A stretch of DNA of 64,000 nucleotides from Stenogyne calaminthoides (taxonomy: Eukaryota > Streptophyta > Magnoliopsida > Lamiales > Lamiaceae), in NCBI GenBank assembly GCA_037126765.1, contig JBBCBC010000026.1:6726037-6790036 (forward strand). Direction: 5' to 3'. Shown piece by piece: positions 32,021 through 43,544 of the stretch; positions within the stretch are counted from its first letter, which is position 1; every line of letters starts with the position of its first letter. The notes below the pieces were generated by a model that ran no database searches, had not been told where the DNA came from, and was given only the letters and a program-made list of their open reading frames with translations. The position numbers and the translations under genes were made by a program.

Positions 32021-32640
32021 ACACCAAGTATATCGAAGGGCCAGATGGTTTATTTGAAATTGAATGTTCCATGAGCTCCATGACCTCCGCGTTCAGCGAG
32101 GTCGGTGCATTAACTTCTGACAAGATATGTGTCGAGAGGTTGGCGCATGCAATCATTCTGAAATGGGATTGAGTCGGAAAAGAATCCAAGCGAATAGCCG
32201 GTCTGAGAGCGACATGTCGAGAGTGAAAGTGGCTAATTCCTGCAAACTTCGGGAATAACCCCTCGAGGTGCAAATCTGGGTTGCGAGGTACTCTCTACAC
32301 ATCGAGCGACCTCCGCGATCTTGGTAGTCCACATCGATCTTGTAGCATTTAATGTTTGGTAGAATAACTTTTCGTGGCTCATTGTACTTGTAACTTCGGG
32401 AGAGTGAACTCCACTCTCCCCAACACTATAAATATAGCTCATTTATGACCCGAATATTAGAAAATTCAATATCATACCAAACCTCTTTTGATTTTCTCTC
32501 ACACTTAAGATAACTGAATCCACCCACTTTCAATCATATCCAATGAACCTGACTCAAATAACTTAATTACTTGTTTGTGTCACTAAGATCATAAACCCAT
32601 TTACATTCCCTAATCCGATATTTTAGTGCACAACAAACCC
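32021..32640 (+). mobile_element. Probable LTR fragment
   Basis: No gene is recognised. A GC-richer block is followed by a TATA box (CTATAAATATAG near 32426) and a CT-rich leader, as in the U3/R part of an LTR. The hAT MITE at 31381-32012 was inserted into its left part. Without a second LTR or primer site this remains tentative. Confidence 0.35.
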
Positions 32641-33360
32641 GAGTTCATCGTGAACTTCGGTTTTTAAAATATCACCGTTATGTAGTACAAAAACTCTCAC
32701 TATTATGCATAAAAACAATCCTTTGATGTTGCATATGCAAAAACAATCAATGTTTAGAAAATATTTTATATTTTTAAAAGCGGTGAAAGTTTTTGTGAAT
32801 AACAATAATAATTTTTACCCATAAGAGTGATAGGATTCAATCATAGACACAGTTCACGGGAGTGTTACTTCATGTATATCTGATAAAAAACCCCCTATAG
32901 GAATTCTCTATATAAGAATAAACTCTTTATAATAATAAAAAGAAATCACCCATCCCAACTTGGGACCAGATTATGTTTAGGAATAAACTTCACATTGTAA
33001 TAAGACAAATTTTTTTCCGGTCCGTCTAAAGGATTTATACCTCCATATATGATTAGGGGTCGTCATTGCTTGTATTTATGTTATTTTGAGCTTAATTTGA
33101 TAGCATTTTGTGATTTTATTGCACTAATTTCCCTTAATTGTGCCCAAATGTGGAGAAAGGTCTTGTTTTATTTATTGTGTAGGGAAGCGAGTGAAAATGA
33201 GGAAGAATGAATTAAAAATTACTTCGATTTAGAAGGAGATTTAGAAGAGGTGGAACCACGTGAAGCTCCTCGAAGAGGCAGTCGCAACAAAAAAATCAAG
33301 TCAATCGGAGTTCGGGAGCTCAAGTTATGAAAAAAATCGACCAAAAATTGCACAACCTAC

Positions 33361-33570
33361 AATTGCTCGACACATTTGCTCGAGTCGAGCAACCTTGCTT
33401 TCGACCTCCCTTTGGTCGAGCAAGGGAGAATGATTCGAAATTTTGAGTTGCTTTCGACCCGGTTTTGCTCGACAAAAGGCTGCTCCAAGTCGAGCAACTT
33501 GAAAAATAAAAACGGGTGCACGACTTCACCTCTGCTCGAGTTGAGCAGACTTGCTCGAGTCGAGCAAGCC
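33361..33570. repeat. Palindromic TTGCTCGA...TCGAGCAA cluster in the LTR
   Basis: TTGCTCGAGTCGAGCAA occurs at about 33375 and 33551. Half-sites (GGTCGAGCAAGG, TTTTGCTCGAC, AAGTCGAGCAAC, CTGCTCGAG) lie between them. The same cluster, diverged, sits at 40331-40520 in the 3' LTR. The symmetry would suit a dimeric binding protein or a hairpin; which one is not known. Confidence 0.8.
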
Positions 33571-33602
33571 AAAAATATTGGAGGCCCATTTAGACCTAGG
33601 GA

Positions 33603-33633
33603 CACGTGCGGAGGAATCAAAAGCATATAAAAG
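33603..33633 (+). promoter_or_regulatory. LTR promoter: G-box and TATA box
   Basis: CACGTG at 33603-33608 stands about 20 bases before TATAAAAGG at 33626. Both are retained in the 3' LTR at about 40572-40601 while nearby sequence has drifted. CACGTG is the core bound by plant bHLH and bZIP factors. That it drives the element is an inference. Confidence 0.6.
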
Positions 33634-34816
33634 GCCATGAGTTCGTTTTTGCAAAGAGAAGCGAAATAGGGAGTGAAGGGAAGATAGCAAGTGATACTTT
33701 TGAGAGGCAACTATTACTTTTCCTGTTTTTCAATTTTGCTTCCATAGATAGCTTAAGATAGTTATAGCATAGCATAGATAGAGTGTTTATTTCAGTTTTG
33801 AGCAAGAAACCAAGGAGTATTGATGGAATTTGTATGGATTGGTGCTTGAATCTTAAGAGTAAGGTGTTTATTTGTTTCTACTTGTTGTTTATTGCTTATT
33901 TTCATATGAGTTTCTTGTTTATTTGCATATTAGCCATGGCTATTGCTTGTAGTACCATGGGCTAAGGTTCTTTTTTTGTGTTTGGGTGTTGTGAATTGGG
34001 TTGATGGTTGATTAATTACTTGTTAATGGTGGATTATCTCTATTGATGGTTATCTTTTGAATTATGGGTTGTTTAGTGATCAAATTCGGTGGGTTGGGCT
34101 ATTAGCATTACGTTTTGTCTAGTTTATTACCAGAGAGTTGGGTAAATGTGGGTAGGCGGATAGGTATTGGTGTGATTCGGTTTTGAGTCAATTCACATCT
34201 ATTGTGCGGCCGAGTTGGGTAGGATCGTTAGAATTCTCTTAGTTCACATTGATTCACTAGTTAGCCACTAGTGTTGAAAATGAAAGAAATTAATGTGAAT
34301 GATCTCTATGCTTCAAGTGGGAGCAGAAGGGTAGGGAGTAGTTAGTTAGTTAGAGGACCCTTCCTTTGCAATTACCGGGTGAGAAAAGAGTGAATTCCAT
34401 CCGATCTTAGGAGTTTAATGAAACCGTTCTAAGTTTACCAAAATGCGGTGATGGTTAATGAATTGTGATCGTTCTTAGGGAGTAACGGACGTGAGATAAC
34501 CACCTAGGCAATAGTTAATCTAACATCATCCGAGGATCAACACCCGAACACCTCTCACTCATAAAACAAAAACACTTTTAATCTTGTTGCTTTACTTGTT
34601 TCTTTTACTATTTTATTGTTTGTTACTTGTTTACTTAGTTGATAATTGCTTGTTTTTAAGTTTCCAACATGTTTCCCACTATAGTCATGCGACAACATAT
34701 AACAATTGGGCTATATTCCACACCTAGTCCGATGGATTGATATTTAAAACCGGGCACTTCAACGACCCTCTTATACTTGAGAGGTTAGTGTGTTTCTGAA
34801 AACCGTGTCAAGTTTT

Positions 34817-34826
34817 TGGCGCCGTT
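34817..34826 (+). other. Primer-binding site of the Athila-type element
   Basis: TGGCGCCGTT lies six bases after the LTR end and fits the complement of the tRNA-Asp 3' end used by Athila elements. Beyond ten bases (CTTGTAGG) it departs from the canonical GCCGGGGA. Confidence 0.7.
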
Positions 34827-35162
34827 CTTGTAGGTTGTGTTGAGTATAACTAGTTGTTAGATTGAGCGTGGTTAATAGTGCCTTTTATTTTTGTTACTAA
34901 CCTTGCTAATAGTTGGATTGGAGATTGTGGTCTTTGTTGATTTGCTAGGTGTTCATGAACCACAAGGACAAGTGGGATTAAATCAATTCCAATTGACCTT
35001 GAGATTGAAACAACGGCTAGGAGAAAAAACCGACCAAAATCTAAAGATTAGCCCAACAAAGGGCAATTGGAGAAAATCAAAATAACCGAATGAATTTGGA
35101 AGGGGTGAAAATAGGGACGTCTATGTGGGAATATTTCAACCCCACAAGTGCAAAAGCACTAT

Positions 35163-36641
35163 GATGGCATTGCTAGATCCACCTATAGCGGCTAACAACT
35201 TTGAAATCAAGCCGGGGCTCATTCAAATGCTCCAAAAACAACAATTAGGGAGGTAAGAATGAAGACCCTAATAGGCACATCTCCCAATTTCTAGAGTATC
35301 TTGGATCTGATCAAGATTGGGGTGTGACCGGACGATGCATGGAGGGCCCGACTTTTCACATTTACCTTGAGATATAAGGCAAGTGATTGGATCTCGTCCC
35401 TACCTCCAAATAGCATTGGATCATGGGATGTCTTAGGTCAAAATTATTGTTGAAGTTTTTCCCACCATCAATGAGCCTCCATTGTAAGAAGGAAATTGCC
35501 CAATTTCGTCAAAGGGATGGGGAAAACTTGTATGAGGCTTGGGAGAGGTACAATGTTATGCTTGAAGATGTCCTCAACACAACCGTCAAGGATCAAATTG
35601 TGAGCTATTTCTACTATGGATTAAATGATGAGGCACAAATGTTTATAGACTCTTGTTGGGTGGCTCGGTGTTTGATAAAACAAGGAATGGGAAGGATTGA
35701 TTTGATCGAGAGAATTGCTAACAACACTTTCAATTGGCCCGTAGAAAGATTTATGGCTCATCGAGTTGCTCAAGTGGATAGTGATCCAAACAATACAATG
35801 GCGGAGGGCAATGAAGCTCCTCATTAACAAAGTGGATTCATTAGCGGAGAGTCAAAGAGGGAATGATGGGAGGAAACATGGAAATGCCACAAGTTTTGAT
35901 CATGTGGAGGCGGCCATTACATGGGTAGGGGCCATTATCAACAAGGGAAGTTACCAAGAAACCACAATTTCCAAGGAAACCATTACCAAACCCTAACGAA
36001 ATTTCCAAAGTCGAGTCCCTAACCAAAACTATCAAAACCGTTACCAAAACAACCCTTCTCAAAACTTTCCCAACCAAAATAATCCACATTCACAATTCCC
36101 AAGCCAAAACCAACCTTCTAGCCAAAACAACCATCAACAAAACTTCCAAAACCAAAGCAACAACCAATACCAAAATAACCAAGTCTTCCCATACAACAAT
36201 TCCCGCAAGTCGAACCTCCAAAAACATGAAAACTTCTCATACTCGAACCCGAAGGCCGCCCTCACTCTACCCTTTGGGATTTGATCCGGGCAGATGCACC
36301 AACAATGAAGGGAGGCAAACTTTAGAGGATAGTTTGGCCACATTCATCTCTCTCCCGAATCAACAAACACTCAAGTCAATCAAAGGTTTGATAAGATAGA
36401 GGATGATTTGAAGAATTTTAGTAATATCCCTCGTACCATAAATTCTCTCTCAAACCAATTGAAGAACTTGGAATTCCAAATGGGGCAAGTGGCATCCTCA
36501 AGCCAAGGAAAGATAAAGGAAAGTTTCCTCCACGGAGGTGAATCTGAAGAATATTGTAAAGTAGTTGAATTGAGGTGTGGTGCGAGGTATGATGGGCGAG
36601 CATGCCTTTGGAAGATGAAGAGGAGAAAAGGAAGAGGTTGA
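35163..36641 (+). pseudogene. Athila gag, degenerate
   Basis: The start resembles Athila gag (IAANNFEIKPGLIQMLQKQQ at 35190), then several stops follow. An open block at 35423-35827 has KFFPPSMSLHCKKEIAQFRQ, GENLYEAWERYNVML and FYYGLNDEAQMFID, the retrotransposon gag fold. Then comes an Asn/Gln-rich stretch (about 35960-36240) and, at 36408-36641, SLSNQLKNLEFQMGQVASSS and KVVELRCGARYDG, which precede the protease in Athila. Gag would form the particle. At least three frame changes and several stops exclude a full product. Confidence 0.8.
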
Positions 36642-36989
36642 AATGAGCGATAAGGAGGAAGATTGTTGTCGAGGATACTTGTGTTGAGAAGGAAGGTGTT
36701 GAGGAGAGGGGTTCCTAAATGGAAGAAGGCTAAGGAGTTAAAGGAGAAAAAAGAGAAGGTTGAGTGTGATGGATGGGGAATTCTAAAACCCCTGTTCCAC
36801 CACTTTTCCTCAATGTTTCATAAAGAAGAAGTTAGATGATAAGTTAAAAAATTCTTAGAAATCTTCAAGAAAGTTACTTTGAACCTTTCTTGGAGGCATC
36901 GAGGGAGATGCCTTCTTAATTTCTGAAGTTTCTCAAAAGAAGGAAGGCGGACGAAAGTGTGGATCAATCTATTAATCCAAAGAAACCTC

Positions 36990-37250
36990 CCTAAAGATAT
37001 CCGGAGATGGTTGTGTGATCAATCTCCTACGCCACTTATCGATTTACACCGTTTGAAAATGGGGAGCTCAAACCAATGTCCATAACGTTACAATTGGCGG
37101 ATCGTTCTATTACTTATCCAAAGGGAATTGTGGAGGATAATATTGTGAAGATTGACAAGTTTGTATTTCAAAGAGGACTTTGTGGTACTAGAAATGGAGG
37201 AGGATGTTGATATACCATTGATTTTGGGAAGACCATTTCTAGCTACATAA
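36990..37250 (+). pseudogene. Athila aspartic protease remnant
   Basis: Frame-shifted pieces read HLSIYTV/RLKMGS, ITLQLADRSITYPKGIVED, KIDKFVF, then DFVVLEMEEDVDIPLILGRP and FLAT. These are the conserved C-terminal half of the Athila protease. The catalytic DLGAS region upstream is not intact. The RT that should follow is not found. Instead a Lys/Glu-rich block starts at 37480. Confidence 0.75.
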
Positions 37251-37269
37251 GGGCGGTGGTGGACATGTA

Positions 37270-40019
37270 CACGCAGACAAGTGACCTTGAAGCTCTATGA
37301 TAAGGGCTCGTTTTCTACTCCTACAAAGCCATGAGGCATACATTCGAAAGCGGAGGAGTGCAAATCCATCAACGTTGTTGAACATTGTGTCGAAGAAAAT
37401 TGAAAATCTCTTGCTCCTTACTTTCTTCATGCTTATATCAATCCTTCATTTGATTGTTACACTAATCCCTTATTTGAAGAAGAAGAAAGAAGAAGAGAGG
37501 ATGATGAAGAAGAAGAGGAAGAGGTCCCCAGCGATAAGAAAGATAAAGATGATAATCTTATTAGTCGAAAAAAAGATGAAGAGGAGTATCCATTGATGGA
37601 TGTAAGCAACAAAGGAAAATCAAGAAGCATCCAAAAAGATTTTGGAGAGTGAAATGAGCATTTTAATCCCTTAGACTCTTCAATTTTCACTTTATTGGAT
37701 ATAAATGCTTCTATTGGTTTTCATCTTGCCTCTTGATACTTACAATCAAAAGAAAGAAATTGAGAAAAGTTTTGGGCATTCTTGAGATAAGAGAAAAGAA
37801 AAGCAAAGAGATGATGGTGAGAGAAAAAAAGGCAAAGATGATGGTGAGAGAAAATGGATACAATTTGGAGAATTCAATCATCCATAAGTTATGCAAGAGA
37901 GATGGAGGTTATTGGTTAGATCTTTAAGTGAGAGCCTCCTTGATTTTGAGGCCAAAAGATTGAAATCTGAAGCAAGGAGGATCGATATCCATGGCCTTTC
38001 CGATGAGTTGAACAACTCAAGTTCAAATCCGTATGGGACGTTAAACCTAGCGCAATGGGAAAAGACCCATCTTTACGTAATTTTTGTGCTTATCTTGTTC
38101 GTTTGATCTTGTTTTTGGTAGTGTCGTTTTTTGTAGGTTATCGGGTCGTGCAACGCGGGCTTGGTGAAGATGTCGAGCTTAAAGGAAAGATCGTTATGTT
38201 GAAGGAAACTTTAGGTACAAACACTTTTCCAAACTTAGATTTGTTAAAGCAAAGTCTAAGTTTGAGGGAAGTGGTGTTTTTCATCTTTTTATGCATTTTA
38301 CATTTGCCTTTTGCACACCCCGCTTTGAGATTTTGGTGATGTTCACCCCTATGATATGTTTTTTTGAGCTTAAATGGGTGAAAATACTTGTACATGAATT
38401 TTTTATCAGGTTGGGCTCTCTTTTGTTGGTATACTTGCTTGTTGAAGTTGAATGATGATGAACTTAATTGTTAAGATGTGGTTAGTATAAAGCTTAATAT
38501 TTCTTGGTGCTTGGTGCAATTTCATGGTAAACTTCTCCTTTTTCCAAACTTAGAATTGTAGCAATATCTAAGTTTGGGGGAAAATGGTCGTTATTTTCAC
38601 TTCATTTGCACGGTAGCACCCATTTGTCTACTTAATTGGAGTCATTATTTGTTGGTGGTTGGCATTGTGCTATATTTCTTGATGATTGTGTGATATTATT
38701 TGCTCCTTGGATATTGTGCATTGTGATGGATGCTTTTGTGTGTGATGTTGAAACTTTTGCTTGGTTGATGGGTAATATTGGATGTGATATGGTGGTTACT
38801 TGTTGGAGGATTGCACTACTTGATTACATGCTTTGAAATTGATAGACTAGGGATGGTGTTACTATTCCCTATTGCTAAACTTGAGAGATTTGAGCCATTT
38901 GAATCATTCATATTGTGATTTATCTTTCTTTTTCTAAAGTGGATCATTCTACAAAATGCATGCTAGAACTTGCCCTTTTGTCTTGTTTGAGATCATGTTT
39001 TTGGGAAGGTGTTAAAAAGATGATTGGAGGCCATTTTTTGGTTTGATGAGTCACTTGGCCAAATAAATCCCACGAATGAAGTCGATCCGTAGTAAGCCCC
39101 TTTGAGCCTTTAAGCCTATTTTTTGTTGGCAAGCTCATTGATTTAGCCATTTTTACCATTTTTTTTTTTCTTGAGCCCATGTTGATCCCTATTGACATGT
39201 AGAGCTTCATAGTTGGTAAATAATGGAAGGAAAAATATAAATGAGTGAATTTTGAGTTGTCAATGTGAAAAGTTGAGAAAAATGCAAAAAAGAGGTTGAG
39301 CAAGGATGAGAAAAAGAAAAAAATAAGCCTTGAAAAAAAAAATTGAAAAAAAGAAAAACAAGGCTTAGAAGAAAAACCTTGAAAAATAAAAAAGAAAAAA
39401 AAAAATGATGCAAACAAGGTTTCAAAGGAGCTTGAAAAAAGAAAAATGGCTCCAAGAAGAAAAGAAAAGAAAAGAAAATAAGGTGAATTGGGTATTTGTG
39501 AGTTTGAATGAAAAAGAAAGAAATGAGTGTTGAGTTTGTGTTCTAGAAATTCTTGAGTGATTTATCAACACTTGTTGCTCTCTAAAGGGAATTGAGTCTT
39601 TTCCCCAAATTTTACCCCACCTTTGTCCAAAAGAGCCTATATTACCACCTTGTGAAAGTCCTCCTTGATTTGATTACCTACCAAAAGAGTTGGTGGAGAA
39701 TTGAGATGAGGGCGAAGCCTATGGATGTTGCATGGGTGAATTGATTGAAGGAGTGTACACACGTCCTTGAAACACGTGAGCTTTGGTGATTTACTTTTAT
39801 AAGAGAGTGAGGATAGTGCACTTGAACTTGTCTTATCTTGATCATTGCATGTTTGATTGTGGTATGAGATTTCACTTGTGATTCCTTGTTAATTTGATAT
39901 GAGCCTTGAAGTCCATTGCATAGTCTTGGGGTCCATCATTGCATACTTCACAATTCCCCCTTGTTCTATTTTCTTTTTTTGTTCTTGGACAAGCAACGCT
40001 TTAAGTTTGGGGGCGGGGT
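37270..40019 (+). other. 3' internal region of the Athila-type element, no enzyme domain
   Basis: After the protease remnant come a charged region (37480-37620, GAAGAAGAAGA repeats) and short open frames without recognised domains. A long A-rich/T-rich stretch (39160-39480) follows. In complete Athila elements RT, RNase H and integrase fill this position. TAAGTTTGGGGG-like purine tracts occur at 38259, 38569 and 40000, the last one directly before the 3' LTR. Confidence 0.65.
40003..40019 (+). other. Polypurine tract of the Athila-type element
   Basis: AAGTTTGGGGGCGGGGT directly precedes the TGATTAGGG start of the 3' LTR. Two similar tracts lie upstream. Confidence 0.7.
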
Positions 40020-41784
40020 TGATTAGGGTTATCATTACTTGTATTTATGTGATTTTGAGCTTAATTTGATAGCATTTTGTGATTTTATTGCACTAATTTC
40101 CCTTAATTGTGCTCAAATGTGGAGAAATGTCTTGTTTTATTTATTGTGTAGGGAAATGAGTGGAAACGAGAAAGAATGAATTAAAATTTGCTTTGATTTA
40201 GAAGGAGATTTTAGAAGAGGGTGGAACCACGTGAAGCTCCTCGAAGATCTGGTCGCAACAAAAAAAAATCAAGTCGATAGGAGTTCTGGAGCTCAAGTTA
40301 TGAAGAAAAACGGCAATGAGAAAGCACTAAACTCTGGTTGCTCGACACACATTTGCTCGAAATCGAGCAACCTTGCTCGACCTTCCTTTTAGTCGAGCAA
40401 GGGAGGTGATTCGAAATTTTTGAGTTGCTCGACCCGGTTTTGCTCGAGCAAAAGGCTTTCGAGTCGAGCAACTTGAAAAATGAAAACAGTGCCGACTTCA
40501 CCTACCTTTCGAAGTCGAAAGAGACTTAAATCAAAATAGCCAAAATACTCGAGGCCCCATTTAGACCTAGGGACACGTGCGGAGGAATCAAAAGCATATA
40601 AAAGGCCATGAGTTAGTTTTTTTGCAAGGAGAAGCGACAATAGGGAGTGAAGGGAAGATAGCAAGTGATACTTTTGAGAGTCGCAACTAATACTTTTTCT
40701 GTTTTTCAATTTTGCTTCCATAGATAGCTTAGATAGTTATAACATAGCATAGATATAGTGTTTATTTCAGATTTGAGCAAGAAACCAAGTAGTATTGATG
40801 GAATTTGTATGGATTGGTGCTTGAATCTTAAGAGTAAGGTGTTTATTTGTTTCTACTTGTTGTTTATTGCTTATTTTCATATGAGTTTCTTGTTTATTTG
40901 CATATTAGACATGGGTGTTGCTTGTAGCACCATGGGCTAAGTTTCTTTTGTGTTTGGGTGTTGTGAATTGGGTTGATGGTTGATTAATTACTTGTTAATG
41001 GTGGATTATCTCTATTGATGGTTGTCTTTTGAATTATGGGTTGTTTAGTGATCAAATTCGATTGGGTTGGGCTATTAAAGCATTGTTCGTTTTGTCCTAG
41101 TTTATTGCAACGAGTTGGGTAAATGTGGGTGAGCGGATGGGTATTGGTGTGATTCGGTTTTGAGTCAATTCACATCTATTAGATTTAGAGTTGGGTAGGA
41201 TCGTTAGAATTCCTTAGTTCACATTGATTCACTAGTTAGCCATTAGTGTTGAAAATGAAGAAATTAATGTGAATAATCTCTATACGCTTGATGGGAACAC
41301 AAAAAAGGGAAGAGTTAGTTAGTTAGAGAGACCCTTCCTTTGCAATTACCGGGTGAGAAAGGTAATTCCATCCCGATCTTAGGAGTTTAATGAAACGGAT
41401 CTAGGCTTACCAAGTGCGGTGATGGTTAATTAATTGTGATCGTTCTTGGGAGTAACGGACGTAGAGATAACCACCTAGGTAATAGTTAATGAGGAACATC
41501 ATCCGAGGATCAACACCGGACACCTCTCACTCACAAAACACAAAACACTTTTAATCTAGTTGCTTTACTTGTTTGCTTACTATTTTATTGTTTTGTTACT
41601 TGTTTACTTAGTTGATAATTGCTTGTTTTAAGTTTCCAACATGTTTCCCACTATAATCATGCGACAACATATAACAATTGGGCTATATTCCACCTAGTCC
41701 AAAGTGATTGATATTTAAAATCGGGCACTTCAACGACCCTCTTATACTTGAGAGGTTAGTGTGTTTGCAAAACCACGCGTGTCA
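40020..41784 (+). repeat. 3' LTR of the Athila-type element
   Basis: 1,765 bp and collinear with the 5' LTR. Differences include small indels (for example in the TTGCTCGA cluster and around 41090-41320). Confidence 0.85.
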
Positions 41785-43045
41785 ATATCTGAATAAATTA
41801 CATTATATATAAAAATTTTATATATCATTACAACTAAAACGAGCCTAAAATATTTACCTATAATTAATTGTGACACATCTCAATTTTGTGATTTGAGTTT
41901 GTTTATCAACTTTGGGTGTCATTTGCTTGAAATAGAAAAAAAAAATGTACTAATTTTATGAAAAATATACATGTATTGAACAAACATTTATACTGGCATA
42001 TAAACAATAACTATTGTTTAGTTCACCAGATCATGCATATTAGTTGATACATGTATTTTATATATTTTGAAAATGTATGTATTTATTTTTAGATACATGC
42101 ATATTAGTTGACACATATTAATTAGATATATGAATTTATTAATAAATTTTACTTGCACGTAATATATAATATGTATTATATTGAATGTATTATTTTTTCA
42201 TAATTTTTTTTTTATTTTTATGTAAGACTCTATTTAAGAATAACCTCTCTATGATAATATTTTTTCCAGATCCCAACAATATGACTGTATGAAATTTTTA
42301 CTGTATACTATATGCTCCTTTCAATTCTTTTTTAAATTCTTTTTAAATAACATTTTAATTTTTTTAAATATTTATTATATAATAAATATCGTTCTAATAT
42401 TTTTTTTATTATTTTATATATGTTTCTAATATGATTATTTTTTTTTCAAATGTGTTGTGTGGATAATTCTTCGATCAATAATAATACTCCAATTATTAAG
42501 AATATTTAATTATTATTAATTAAATTAATTTTAACAAAATTATATCCTTAATTTGATTGAAAAAATTCAGAATGTCATTTAAAAAAATAGAAAGGAGTAG
42601 TATTATTTTCTAGATTTATATCCAAATTGCCTCTAATTTGGTATTTTTTCTATGGGTAGATATATAGATATATGATATATCTAACTTAGATAACTATCAC
42701 AAATTTGAATCAAGACATCTTGTATTAAATTTTCTTCGATCAGTGATTTCTTTTGAGATACATCGAGTCCCACTTCCTATATATACATACGCATACCACC
42801 CTACTTATTTTTTTTTTTAAGACTGCGCTAAAAAAAAAAAATAATAATTCAAGACTCACAAGTGAAAGTCACAGGTACTTTTCTTCTCCTCCTTTTCTCT
42901 GATTTTTTTTTTTCTCTGTTTTTTTTTCCTCTGTTCTTTTTCTCTGTTCTTGCATCTTTATAAATTGGTATATTTCAATCTGTGTTCTTATTTTTGGATG
43001 CAGCTGATCTTTAACTTTTCTTCCAATAATTTTTGAAAAAATAAG
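41785..43045. other. AT-rich intergenic region
   Basis: No gene is recognised. Mostly AT runs. A TCTATTTAAGAATAACCTCTCTATGATAAT segment near 42228 resembles one near 32907 (TCTATATAAGAATAAACTCT), suggesting a shared small repeat on both sides of the Athila element. Confidence 0.4.
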
Positions 43046-43049
43046 TTTT

Positions 43050-43447
43050 TTTTTTTTTCTTTTCACATAACTTATTTACAATCTAATTTCTGTACTAAAA
43101 ATTTTAAATATTCAATTTTAATCTCATAATTATATTGATTGTTCAATTTTTGTCCAATTTTCACCAAAAAATTGTGAAAGATATCGTTTTTTGTCACACA
43201 TAAATCACGCGTGTAGATAAAATTTAATGGTTTATAAATTTGTAAAGCTTTTAATTTAATCTGTTGAGGAGATATTGAAAAAACCCAAATTTACATGCAC
43301 ATTACTTGTATGTGACCGAGATGACATTGTTAAATGATTTTCGAAAAATATTGGACCAAAATTGCACAATTAATTTAATTATGAGACCAAAATCGGACAG
43401 GATGAAAAATAGTTCAAATTATGGACCTAAATTTTTTTTTTCTCAAT
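43050..43447. mobile_element. Fold-back MITE, family copy 2
   Basis: Same family as 23440-23955: GTCCAATTTTCACCAAAAAATTG, its mirror (CGAAAAATATTGGACCAAAATTG) and the central ACATGCACATTAC... TATGTGACCGAG part are shared. It is non-coding. Confidence 0.6.
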
Positions 43448-43544
43448 AATTTCCATCCATCATATCCTAGAAAAAATAATCAATTTTAAACGAATTGCTT
43501 TTTTTTTTTAAATCATCAATTGCGGTGGAATTAATGTATACAGG

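Larger units (their letters stand above)
33050..34810 (+). repeat. 5' LTR of the Athila-type element
   Basis: 1,761 bp. The U3 part carries clustered TTGCTCGA/TCGAGCAA palindromic motifs (33361-33570), a G-box and a TATA box. Beyond the TATA box lies a long, moderately GC-poor R/U5-like part. Confidence 0.85.
33050..41784 (+). mobile_element. Athila-type Ty3-gypsy element, coding-incomplete
   Basis: The 8,735-bp element has direct LTRs at 33050-34810 and 40020-41784, both starting TGATTAGGG and ending GTGTCA. ATATA and ATATC flank the ends, a 5-bp target duplication with one mismatch. Inside are a TGGCGCCGTT primer site, degenerate gag and protease, and a long 3' non-coding region with repeated polypurine tracts. 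No RT, RNase H or integrase is recognisable in the 5.2-kb interior. It is therefore a non-autonomous derivative that would need enzymes from a relative. LTRs show numerous substitutions and small indels, so it is not very young. Confidence 0.85.

Noticed and set aside
37480..37620. Highly charged Lys/Glu frame as a gene
   Set aside because: It is GAAGAA-type simple sequence inside the Athila element, after the protease remnant.
38944..39455. Phe-rich minus-strand frames
   Set aside because: They are readings of A-rich simple sequence in the Athila 3' region.
33776..40940. The near-identical 60-codon open frames at 33783 and 40758 as a small conserved protein
   Set aside because: They occupy the same place in both LTRs, so the identity comes from LTR duplication. 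No family is recognised.
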